From Nelumbo lutea (lineage: Eukaryota > Streptophyta > Magnoliopsida > Proteales > Nelumbonaceae), in NCBI GenBank assembly GCA_022828595.1, contig JAKGHH010000008.1, positions 26,652,378-26,716,377 of the forward strand: a stretch of DNA of 64,000 bases, given 5' to 3'. The position numbers were made by a program, and so were the translations under genes. This document shows positions 51,125 to 61,135 of the stretch, piece by piece. Within the stretch, counting starts at the first letter, position 1; every line of letters begins with the position of its first letter. The notes beneath the pieces are model-generated. The model made no database searches, had not been told where the DNA came from, and saw nothing but the letters and a program-made list of their open reading frames with translations.

Positions 51125-51675
51125 CAGTTCGGACGGACTACACGCCGTTGAACACGAGGCGGACAGAGATCTTAACGACGATCAAAGACGCTCCGTACGT
51201 TAAGTGGCCACCTCGCCTGAAGGGAAATCCGAACGATAGAAACAAGAGTTTGTATTGTAGTTTCCATAGAGACCATGGTCATAGCACTGAACAGTGTAAT
51301 AACCTCCGGGACGAGATAGAGGGACTCATCCGTCGCGGATACTTGAGAAATTTTGTACAGCACAACAATAACAATAAAGCAGGTCGGCAAGGGGAGCAAG
51401 AAAAGGATGCACCCGAGTCTAGCAACAGACATGCCGAACTGTTGCAGAAGCAGCCTCCGGAAGAGAGGCCAGTTCGGGGAACCATCCATGTAATAGTGGG
51501 AGGATCCGTAGTAGCGGGGTGTACCTCGGCAGTAGCCCGGACTTCAGTTCGCGAAGTGGCCCTCGAAGAAAGGAACCCCCAAAGAGGCCAAAGACCGAAG
51601 AACCAATCTTTTTCACGGAGGACGACGCGCGAGGAGTCCACTACCCCCATGATGACGCGCTTGTCATTAAGCTAA
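51124..51675 (+). pseudogene. gag zinc-knuckle region, shifted frame
   Basis: After a frameshift near 51,115-51,122 the frame shows TDYTPLNTRRTEIL, then YCSFHRDHGHSTEQC, a CX2-type knuckle as in plant gypsy gag (about 51,250-51,300), and EEIEGLIRRGYL-like sequence. It runs out at 51,675, but similarity passes to the protease frame near 51,570. Confidence 0.8.
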
Positions 51676-52319
51676 GGATCAGAGATTTCGAGGTCAGGCG
51701 CATACTCATAGATTCGGGCAGCTCAGCGGACATCCTCTTCAAATCGGCATTTGACCAGCTGCAGTTAAAGAGGAGCGAACTGAAGCCCGCGAACACTCCC
51801 CTGGTAGGTTTCAGCGGAGAGGAAGTTAGGCCCCTCGGGAAAATAACTGTCCCTGTGGAAGTCGGCACATGGCCTTGTGCGGTCAGACTCAACCATGATT
51901 TCCTGGTAGTCGCGACCCCCTCCCCATACAATGCCATAATAGGGCGGCTGATCAAGCATGTCCTACGGGCGGCGGTCTCCACCTACTATTTGGCCATGAA
52001 GTTCCCTACGGACTTCGGTATAGGGGTAGCGCGGGGCGACCAGCTCGAGTCCCGCAAGTGCTACGTTGCCGCCCTAAAGGGAAAAACCAAGGCGGTCGAC
52101 GACCTCGAGCTGGAGCGGCCGGCGGAGCAAGGTGAGGAGCGAGCTTCGCCCACGGAGGAAACAGTCGCAATCCAGACTTCAGCTACGGACTCAGCTCGTA
52201 CACTAAGCATCGGAGCTTCCATCGAAGATCCCCTACGAGCCGAACTGGTAAGTTTTTTACTCCAAAATTTAGATATACCTAGTCCACGGCCGACATGCCC
52301 GGCATTAGCCCCGGACTGA
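51519..52319 (+). pseudogene. Protease region of pol
   Basis: This frame carries FFTEDDARGVHYPHDDALVI and the aspartic protease site RRILIDSGSSADILF (DSGSS, near 51,710), then NAIIGR and a linker. A small deletion near 52,283 (between NLDI and TADMPG) shifts the frame into the RT. The protease would process the gag-pol polyprotein. Confidence 0.85.
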
Positions 52320-52906
52320 TAACTCACAAACTTAATACTGACCCTGTAGTCAGACCCGTTAGACAGAAGAAACGCAACTTAGCCCCAGAACGCTGGAGAG
52401 CGGTCGACGAGGAGGTTGAAAAGCTCATCGCAGCAAACTTCATAAGGGAAGTCCACTACCCGAGCTGGGTGGCCAACCTGGTGTTGGTAAAAAAGGCAAG
52501 CGGCAAGTGGCGCATGTGCGTCGTCTATACCGACCTGAACCGAGCTTGCCCGAAAGATTGCTTCCCCCTCCCCAGAATTGACCGCCTAGTGGACGCGACC
52601 TCGGGAAACGAGTTGCTAAGCTTCCTGGATGCCTACTCGGGCTACAACCAAGTTAGGATGGACCCATCCGATGAGGAAAAAACCAGCTTCATTACCGAGT
52701 TCGGCCTGTATTGCTACAAAGTCATGCCCTTCGGACTAAAAAACGCCGGGGCAACTTTCCAAAGACTTGTAAATAAGCTATTTCGGCCCCTGATTGGTAC
52801 GAAGATAGAATGCTATGTAGACGACATGGTCGTCAAAACTCAGTTTTCACAAGAGTTAATACATGACTTAGATTCTGTTTCCAAATTCTGTGTCAGTTTA
52901 GTATGA
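52295..52906 (+). pseudogene. Reverse transcriptase region of pol, first part
   Basis: The frame contains RPVRQKKRNLAPERW, LVKKASGKWRMCVVYTDLN, FLDAYSGYNQVRMDP, MPFGLKNAGATFQRLVN and the catalytic YVDDM (near 52,820), the RT core of a plant Ty3/gypsy element. It stops at 52,904-52,906 because of a frameshift; the next part begins at 52,903 in another frame. Confidence 0.9.
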
Positions 52907-55461
52907 AGTTGAATCCCAACAAGTGTGTCTTCGGCGTCACATCGGGCAAGTTCCTAGGCTACATTGTCAATTGGCGCGGTATTGAGGCCAACCCGGACAA
53001 AGTAAAAGCCATTCTAGATATGAAACCACCTCGGAAAGTAAAAGAGGTTCAGAGGCTGAACGGCCGCATAGCCGCTCTAAGCCGCTTCTTGTCCAAGTCA
53101 GCAGACCGCTGCCTACCCTTCTTCAAGGCAGTCAAAGGCAAAGGGTTCGAATGGACCCAGGACTGCCAGTTCGCGTTTGACGAACTAAAAGGTTACCTCG
53201 CTAGTGTGCCAACCTTAGCCCGGCCCGAGGTGGGTGAGGTCTTACAACTGTACCTCTCGGCCAGCGACGAGGCAGTCAGTTCGGTACTAATAAAGGAAAC
53301 AGACTGGGTCCAACGACCCATATATTATGTTAGTAAAATTTTGCAGGGAGCAGAGGCAAGGTACCCGGAGATAGAAAAACTAGCATACGCCCTAGTAATA
53401 GCAGCTCGAAAACTCCGTCCGTACTTCCAGGCTCATACAGTCATCGTCCTAACTGACAAACCTCTCAGACAAGTTTTACTCAAACCCGAAGTCTCCAGTC
53501 GACTGACGAAATGGGCCATCAAACTCAGCGAGTACGATCTCCAGTACAAACCGAGAACCGCTATCAAGGCCCAAGCTTTGTCAAATTTTATCGCCGAGTG
53601 CACTTTCAGCCACGAAGCCCCACAGGTCGAGCCCGAGGTCCCCATTTGCAGCGAACCCGGAGCTCCTGAGCCCATAGAGTTTGAACCCCGTGAAGTAGCA
53701 TCCAGTGTGGCATCTCTCCTGATCAGGCGAAGAGTGAATTGGGATGAGGAGCCATGGATCCTTCACGTGGATGGTTCCTCGAACCGGCAGGGCAGCGGAG
53801 CTGGAATAGTCTTGTGCGGCTCGAGCGGCACAAAAGTAGAGTACGCGCTACGCTTTGAGTTCGCGGCATCCAACAACGAGACAGAGTACGAAGCGCTAAT
53901 CGCCGGGCTGGACCTAGCGCGAAAGGTTAAGGCAAAACACTTGGTCATCTGCAACGATTCTCAGCTCGTGGTAAACCAAGTTACCGACGAATACGAAACA
54001 CGCGATCTCTCCATGATCGCATATTTGGCCAAAGTAAAAGAAGTCCTGCTCAACTTCCGGTCACACATCATCAGGAAAATCCCGAGGTCCAAAAACATTG
54101 AGGCCGACGCCCTGTCCCGATTAGCCAGCACGAGTCACAACAATATGAGAACTGTGTACATAGAGGACTTACCTCGGCCTAGTATTCTCGGGGGGACAGA
54201 GGAGGTCGCTCCCATCTTAGAAGCAGAGCCGAGCTGGATCGATCCACTCGCGAGCTTCTTGATAGATGGAACCCTCCCTGTAGAAAGCAATGCCGCCAAA
54301 AGGGTGCAACACCAGGCGGCCAAATATGTCATAATAGACGAACGGTTATACCGACGGTCATACACGCTCCCCTATTTGCGGTGCCTGCGACCTACCAAAG
54401 CCGAGTCTGTACTCCGCGACACTCATGAAGGCCTGTGCGACGGACACTTGGGGGGCAGAGCACTCGCCCAAAAGGCACTTCGACAAGGATACTACTGGCC
54501 AATGATGAAGGCAGAAGCTGTCGAGCTCGTCAGAAAATGCGACAAGTGTCAGAAGCACGCTAACATCCACCATCAACCTGCCTCCGACCTCAAATACCTC
54601 GCCAGCCCGTGGCCCTTTGCACAATGGGGCATCGACCTCCTTGGGCCATTCCCACCAGCAACAGGCGGAAGAAAATTCTTAGTTGTTGCGATGGATTATT
54701 TTACGAAGTGGATAGAAGCCGAACCTCTGGCAACTGTTACAGCTCGAAACATACAGAACTTCTTTTGGAAGAACATAGTATGTCGGTTCGGATTAACTCG
54801 GGTTCTAATTTCCGACAACAACAAACAGTTTGAGGATATCAAGTTCCAAGAGTGGTGCCAGGACATGGGGATTCAGCAAAATTTCACGTCAGTCGCGCAC
54901 CCACAGGCAAACGGTCAGACGGAGGTAATGAACAGAGCCATCCTGCGCGGACTGAAAGCACGTCTGGATTGAGCTAAGGGATTGTGGGCCGAAGAGCTAC
55001 CAAGTGTCTTATGGGCTCACCGAATGACCGAAAAAGCAGCCACGGGAGAAACTCCCTTCAACCTCACCTACGGCACTGAAGCGGTGATCCCGGCGGAAAT
55101 CGAAATACCAACGTTGCGATTAGAAACATACGACGATCGGACGAACGGAGACAAGTTACGCACCAACCTCGACCTACTGGACGAGGTAAGGGACCTCGCG
55201 CACATCCGAACAGCGGCATACCAGCAGCAGGTAGCTTGCTACTACAATAGCAGAGTAAAGCGACGAAGCTTCCGAGTCGGCGACCTGGTCCTCCGGAAGA
55301 TTATGGTGCCCGAACCTGGCGTCGGCAAGCTTGGACCTAATTGGGAAGGGCCCTATAAAGTAAAAACAACGCTCGGGGGTGCATACGAACTCGAAACCTT
55401 GGAAGGCAAACGAGTACCCCAAACGTGGAACATCATGAACTTGAGGCGATACTACCTATAA
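52903..55461 (+). pseudogene. pol: pol C-terminus: RT thumb, two RNase H domains, integrase (one in-frame stop)
   Basis: The frame reads MKLNPNKCVFGV (RT thumb), a first RNase H (LYLSASDEAVSSVL, RPYFQAHTVIVLTD), a second archaeal-type RNase H at about 53,750-54,120 with acidic residues in place (HVDGSS, NNETEYEALIAGL, CNDSQLVV, IEADALSRL), and integrase: zinc site THEG..GHLGG..CDKCQ, core WGIDLLGPFPP, LISDN, then AHPQANGQTEVMNRA. TGA 54,970-54,972 interrupts it; the same frame continues to TAA 55,461 with the typical C-terminal part (PFNLTYGTEAVIPAEI, WEGPYKV). The usual DNGxQF motif is DNNKQF here. Confidence 0.9.
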
Positions 55462-55663
55462 ACCACCTAGCGAAGTGGACGAAATCAGGCCATGTGCCAC
55501 AAGGCAAGCCGAGGAACTTCAACACATTATCGGCTCGGCAAAAATCAGTTCGCGACATAAAAGGCCACGGAAATTTAAAAACCCGGCAAAGAAACAGCTC
55601 GGGGAAGATGAGCAAGGGGAAAAAGACTCCATTGCAAGAAACAGTACACTGGCAAAAAAAAAA

Positions 55664-57635
55664 TTACATGCCCGGAGCCACTTCTTCGCCATCGGAAGGC
55701 ACTTCAACAACACCCGAAGGCCCTGCCTCTCCTTCAGAGTCCGGCTCGCCATCGACAGCATTGGCCATCTCCTGAGTTATGCGCGAAGTGGTTATGGCAC
55801 TTACATCGAGGTCGGGGTATGTATTCCGGATCATCCACTGGCTCAACTTGAACCCCCTCCTGTAAGAGTCCACCATCAGATCGTCAAAACGCGGGGAGGC
55901 AATGTAGTCTTCAACTGCCTTCTTTTTGGCGTCTTCAATGCCTTGGGAAAAAATCCGTGTTCTCTCCCTAATGTCCTCCTGAAGATACTCGACTTGATGC
56001 TGCAAATCCAACTTCAAGTCCGCCATGTGCTTGACAACTACCCCCATGGCCTCGGCGTCACGCTGAGACCTCGCCTGTCTGGCCATCGCGACGCGAGCAG
56101 CCTTTTCAGTAGCGTAAGCAGCCGCCTCAGCAGCCCGAGTATTTCCCTCTGCAGCACGGAAGGCTTCTTTAGCAGCATGAGCAGCAGCCTCAGCAGCTCG
56201 CGCCTGTCGCGAGCTCCTCTCCACTTGGGCCGCCAAGGCATGAATCGAAGAATTCACCTACCAAAAGAAATAAGTGAGCAAAAAGACAACAGAAGCAACG
56301 GAATTAAAAAAGACCGAATCTCACTTACCACCATGGCATGTGTTATGGCGCGGCAAGCGACCTGATTCAAGGGAAGATCGGTCCACGCTGCGACCTCCTC
56401 GGGGAAAGTAGCGTCCCTACTCTTTTGAAGAGCATAGTTCGGCATCAACACGCTCCTAAACTCCCCTTGAGCTCCCGAGCCTGAGGGCCCAGCCCGCGTA
56501 TGAGCAGACCCGGAGTGAGGAGCACTTGAGTACGCAGTAGCGCCCGTATGGGTGGTTTCAGCGAAAGACGCCCCGGCAGTCTCGTGCACCGGTGGAGTCA
56601 CTTCGGGCTCCCTGGGCAGATCCTCTGTCGTATGGTCTGCGGCTTGGGGCTCCTCATCCAGGGGCAGCTCGTTACGAGTTCGCTTGGCGACCCGCTTCCT
56701 CCTCTTCATACCTTGGAACAAATGCCCGCCGCGAGTTCTCTCCGCATCCATCACACCTGCAGAAACGAGTTCGACATCTGAAAAAATGAAGGAATAGAGC
56801 AAGCAAGAAACCGCATAGCCAGAAACCTACCCGAACTCAGGCCGGCTGCAAAAAGCTTAGCCTCCGTTAAGTAGTGGTGGCACTTTAAGCCTTGCCATGC
56901 CCACTGTCGGAGACCCTTCACCGTCTCTTTATCAAGAGTTACGCCCAAGTCGGGAGCGGCCTCACCCCACCCGGTCTGAAAGGGCCATCCTTGTGCACTT
57001 CGCACACCGAAGTAGTCCCGCTTCCACGCCGGGACCTTGTTAGGGAGATCGTGCAAAAGCTTAAAACCCTGGCGAGGAGTAAGGTAATACGCCCGTCTCC
57101 CCCCAGGAAGAGGACCCGCCTGTCTCTTGAGCATCAAGATAGAGGAGAATATCTCTAAGTCCAAGGGGAAGTTCTGCTCGCAAAAAAGGGATATCGTCCC
57201 CACCAGGTTCCGAATAGAGTTCGGATGAAGCTGGCCAATGGTGACACTGAAGTGGTTTATGACTTCGACGAGAAGGGGATGGAAAGGAAGTCGCAACCCT
57301 GCAGCGAGCTGCTCTCAAAAAATCACGATCTCGTCGGGACCGTGTTACCAAGGAAAGTTACCTGAACGAATGAAATATATGTACCCCCCAAGAAGATTGT
57401 AGGACAGAAGTATGGATTGAAGCCCCTCAGGCGTCATGGTCGAAGGACCAAACCTGTCTAGCATCCAACCTCGGCGGGAGGTAGACGCCAAACTGCCCGA
57501 AGCAATTCGGCCCACTAGTTCATAGTCTTCAAGCTCCACCTCAGGATCACTGAGGCAATCTGAGGACACGGCTCGGTTGGTGGAACCTACGTCGGCCCTA
57601 CTCGAAGAATCGTCTGAGCTATCAAAGCTTGACAT
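55664..57635 (-). CDS. Intact spliced antisense gene of the Tat element (PF04195-like)
   Basis: On the minus strand four exons join in one frame: 57635-57362, 57298-56831, 56777-56329, 56257-55664 (TAA at 55,666-55,664). All introns are GT-AG and short (63, 53 and 71 bp), and every phase agrees. The product is 594 residues: an acidic Ser/Asp-rich start; a domain at about 92-247 beginning GLRLPFHPLL and containing GQLHPNSIRNLVG and LPNKVPAWKRDYF, like the plant 'putative gypsy type transposon' family (PF04195); a basic cluster KRRKRVAKRTR (272-282), a likely nuclear signal; an Ala-rich coiled coil (about 400-460); and an acidic C-terminus. Function unknown. Antisense extra ORFs are known in Tat elements; here it is intact while gag-pol is not. 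Confidence 0.85.
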
Positions 57636-57813
57636 TGGGGAAAAGATAGATTCAAGAGTACTCACCGGAAAGTTTGAAGAACAAGCTAAAGAACCGTGAA
57701 GACTGTATAACCAGCCTTGACGCGAGCTGGAAGAGACTCAGACGCGAGTTGGAAGGTTGGACGCGAACTTGATAGACAACCGCAGAAGTGACAAACCAAC
57801 CGGGGTCCCCCAC

Positions 57814-57821
57814 TATTTATA
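57814..57821 (-). promoter_or_regulatory. TATA box of the antisense gene
   Basis: On the minus strand CTATAAATAG (TATAAATA at 57,821-57,814) stands about 180 bp before the ATG at 57,635. No other ATG occurs between the two, so a transcript starting about 30 bp past the box would use this ATG as its first. Confidence 0.6.
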
Positions 57822-58276
57822 GCTACAGTAACCAAGAATCGACCGTGCAGACTGAAGACGATCCGACGGCCCACGTTCTTACCAACCGTGCAACCCTTAA
57901 AGTCGAGACGTGATTGGCACACGTCTTTCCGAAAAAAGCAAAACGTCAGCACGTCTTTTTGAAACCGACGTCGCTTCGACACGCGTCTTTTCAAATCTGA
58001 CACGCCGCACGTCTCCCTAACAGTCGACGGCGTACGTACAGCAGTGGCGTGCCTTTTTGAAATGACCCGCTGTCACGTCCCAGCAGTGCGAGTTGGTTTG
58101 AAATTTAAAACGCACGGTCACAACCACCAACGTTCTTGAGTAAAGCACGTTTCCAGCCTTCTCGAAAACCGAAAAAACCCTAGCAAAAGCGTCTCATACA
58201 GTGAAGGTTTGAAGGACGGGACAAATCTACAACCACCTCGTGAAAACTCCCCGCACCATGGCAAGGCCCTCGGCGC

Positions 58277-58293
58277 AAGGAGTGGGGGGCAAT
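58277..58293 (+). other. Polypurine tract
   Basis: AAGGAGTGGGGGGCAAT lies immediately before the 3' LTR, in the place and composition expected of the plus-strand primer. Confidence 0.8.
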
Positions 58294-59190
58294 TGATGAA
58301 GGAAGATTTGGCCCGACCTCTTTATTATGAGACACGTGGCAGAAATGGCAGCTCGGCAAAAGGGGTCAAGCCTAGGCGGGAACAAGGGGACACACTTCAC
58401 CGAACTAACCCACCTTGTAACAGCTCGGGATAGACTTCGCCGAACTGACCCACCTTGTAACAGCTCGGGATAGACTTCGCCGAACTGACCACCTTGTAAC
58501 AGCTCGGGGTAGACTTCGCCGAATTGCCGCCTTGTAACAGCTCGGGATACATTTCGCTGAACTGACCCACCTTGTAACAGCTCGGGGTAGACTTCGCCGA
58601 ACTGCCACCTTGTAACAGCTCGGGACACACTTCGTCGAACTGACCCACCTTGTTACAGTTCGGGATACCTCTGAGCTCAAGACCGCCTCGCTCAACACTT
58701 CGCATCATCTTCTAGGCACCAATGCCAAACAAGTCGTACCATGCCTGACACCAGGGAAGTCCGTGCCCGAGGGCGCCACGTCTGGCTGACTTGGGATCTG
58801 ACGTTTTGGCAGCAGCACTCTAAATGGCCACCTACCACCGCCACTGACGCCGCCATCTCCAGTTAGACGGTTAGGCAGTGACGGTTTTGTCTCAGCAGAA
58901 GGGACGACGGCCGAGTTGACAAGCGCAAGGGTAATCATACCCGATCTGACAAGGGCCTCGGGACGAGTACGCGAAGTGACTATAAGAGCCCCCTGCCCCC
59001 CGACAACGGAGGTATGCAAACTTTGCGCTATCTGGTATTACCTTGCTTTTGAAAGGTTCTAACTTGAGCTTCGGAGCCTCTACACCGGGTTCCCCCGGAG
59101 CTTTCCCATCTCTCCCGTTTCAGGATCCCTGCTACCCCGTTCGAAAGCAAGGCAGCGGACAGCTAAAACCAGCCAGATCGCGCTCCATCA
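58294..59190 (+). repeat. 3' LTR of the Tat element
   Basis: 897 bp, TG...CA. The minisatellite has seven units (58,394-58,666). TATAAGAG is at 58,981. The 77-bp length excess over the 5' LTR is explained by two extra units minus one base in a C run. Confidence 0.95.
58394..58666 (+). repeat. LTR minisatellite, seven units
   Basis: This is the same unit as in the 5' LTR, with two additional copies. Read on the minus strand the unit is about 13 codons and produces a spurious repeated peptide. Confidence 0.9.
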
Positions 59191-59195
59191 GATTC

Positions 59196-60480
59196 AATTA
59201 TATTGTCTGATTAAACCAAGGAAATATTGGTGATATTTCTTCTGATGGGTGAACCATCTCCAAAGGTGACTGTTCCTGGTTGCTTTTAGTAGACAGAACC
59301 AAGGAACTTTTATCTTGTCACTTGCTTACCAACAAAAAGATAAATCGGTTACTAATCAAGTATCAGATAAGTTTGATACTAGATCTGATTGCACTTTATG
59401 AATCTCCAAGGGAAACGGAAGAAAGAATATGAAAAATCATTTGGTAAAACAACAACCCTCATAAATCTAAAGCTTAGCTACAAAGACCGAATCAGTAAAA
59501 AGTAGATAAACATCATTTATTATTCTATTCTTATGTGTTCATAGAGCTGTACCTGGTATATCATAACTTGTAGGGGATTTTCCTTTTCTATTTATTCCTA
59601 CTCCAAATATAGAACTCCATAGATCAGAACCATTTGATACATTCAAACGGTGTATCATAACAATTAATTCCATGAAATGCTTACTTTCACTATATGAAAA
59701 AAGAAAAAGAAAAAAAATCCGAATTGACATTAAACAGAGACCTATAGACAAAGCAAAATACGAAATTCCATCAAACCCTCACTTTCATTATATAAAAAAA
59801 TAAATTAATTAAAAAAATCTGAATTGACATAACAGAGACCTGCAGATCTGAGCACAAATGTAGCTTTCATTCAATTATCTTGCTAACCAATTTGGCTATA
59901 GCCTACAAGAAGGAATCTGAAATGGGACTGAACAAACAAATTCTTGAAATCTGATAGAGAAGAGATAGCACAAATCCAATGTACTAAACCATTTATGAGT
60001 CTGCAATCACTTGAGCCTTTATGCCATACATGTGCCTTTCATATTCAGACATTTTTTGTAAAGTTGGTATCTTCTTATTTTCCCTAATAATTCAAAGCTA
60101 AAACTACCTCTCTACAGCCATTGCTCTCTAAGGCCCTATTTGAAGCCATAATGCTAAGTAGACAGGATCATGACTAACCAACCAAATCCAACCACTAAGA
60201 CAGTTGTTGACTACAAGGAACAAAATAACAGCTAGTATAATTTTCATTCAAAATAGAGGAACAAAATAAAAAGAAAAAAGAAAACAGAGGAATGCGAAGG
60301 AGAAAGCAAGAGAGATCAAGTTTAGTACCTCCTTGGGAAATTGAAATTGTCCTTTAGAGTTCCTCAGTACTTGGACTAACAGAGTAGCATTTATCAAAGA
60401 AGACATAGCATAAGTGGTGGCAATAATGAAGGAACCCTAACAAATAGAGAAAAAGAGACAACACAGATCATCAATCATGA
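59196..60480. other. Right half of the CACTA interior, no gene recognised
   Basis: After the Tat insertion the CACTA interior resumes. It has only chance frames. A 16-bp run AACAGAGACCT and neighbouring AATTGACATTAAACAGAGAC recurs (about 59,725 and 59,825) as a short internal repeat. Confidence 0.4.
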
Positions 60481-60484
60481 AGAG

Positions 60485-60485
<1 letters not shown>

Positions 60486-60520
<35 letters not shown>

Positions 60521-60740
60521 CTAATGTACGACCGTGTGTGAGAGAGATAGAGATAGAGAGTGTGGGGTGAAAGAGAGGTGAGAGATGACGGAGCTAGAGA
60601 GGGAGAGAGAGAGAAGGAGAGAATGATTGAGCAAGAGAAAGAGAGCGAGAGAGGGACGACTAAGTGAGAGAGAGAGAGAGAGGAGAGAGACAACTAAGTG
60701 AGAGAGAGCAAGAAAGGGATGACTGAGAGAGGGGGTGGAA
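60486..60740. repeat. GA-rich low-complexity DNA
   Basis: An (AG)n run of about 28 bp at 60,487 continues into 200 bp of GAGAGA-rich sequence. The minus-strand Ser/Leu-rich reading frame here is a by-product. Confidence 0.85.
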
Positions 60741-60907
60741 GGGGCATGAGGGATGAAACCTATCTTGCACCATTTTTTGTAGCGGCAACGATTTGGTCTC
60801 TAGCGGCAGTTTTAATCGACTATCGCTAAAGATCAATATTTATAGTGGCAGTCGCCAAATATCCAAGTCGAAAACTGCCACTAGAGATGTATTTTCTTGT
60901 AGTACTA

Positions 60908-61135
60908 CCAACATCATCTCACACCACACATCTTAACTTGAGACTGAGTGAAAAGGAAAGACTCATTCAATTAGGTTGGATTGAATTAGTATAAATAGAC
61001 AAGTTATAGGATAAGATTGTTACAGAATTTAAAATTTAAATAATAGTTACAAGATAGGAGTCTTCCATTGAGTAATCCTCATCCTTCTCAGAAGAGAATT
61101 TCAAGGTGGTATGTCATTTGGATGTACTCATAACA
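60908..61135 (-). repeat. 3' LTR (or part of it) of a Ty1/copia element
   Basis: On the minus strand the polymerase frame is followed by GAGAGGGGA (polypurine tract, 61,144-61,136) and then TGTTATGAGTACATCC, an LTR start at 61,135. The LTR end is not visible before the CACTA terminus at 60,904, so the CACTA may have split it. Confidence 0.6.

Larger units (their letters stand above)
48737..59190 (+). mobile_element. Tat-lineage Ty3/gypsy LTR retrotransposon, complete but defective
   Basis: It has two LTRs (48737-49556, 820 bp; 58294-59190, 897 bp), both TG...CA, inside the 5-bp duplication GATTC (48732-48736, 59191-59195). The order is LTR, primer site, gag, protease, RT, RNase H, second RNase H, integrase, antisense gene, polypurine tract, LTR. 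The second RNase H after the RT and the antisense gene before the 3' LTR place it in the Tat group. Gag and pol are broken by stops and frameshifts. It sits within the CACTA element. Confidence 0.95.
46598..60904. mobile_element. CACTA (En/Spm-type) transposon carrying a gene fragment and a nested LTR element
   Basis: The left end is CACTACAAGAAAAATG (46,598). The right end is TATTTTCTTGTAGTA (to 60,904), the inverse of the left with the last G changed to A. Both sides are flanked by CTA (46595-46597 and 60905-60907), the 3-bp duplication of CACTA elements. Subterminal DNA on both sides has repeated CCGCTAAAAG / GCGGCAGTTTT words. Without the Tat element inserted at 48,737 it is about 3.85 kb. 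No transposase was found, so it is non-autonomous. It carries a WEB1-like fragment. Confidence 0.85.

Noticed and set aside
60475..60693. Minus-strand Ser/Leu-rich reading frame
   Set aside because: It is the translation of a GA-rich low-complexity tract.
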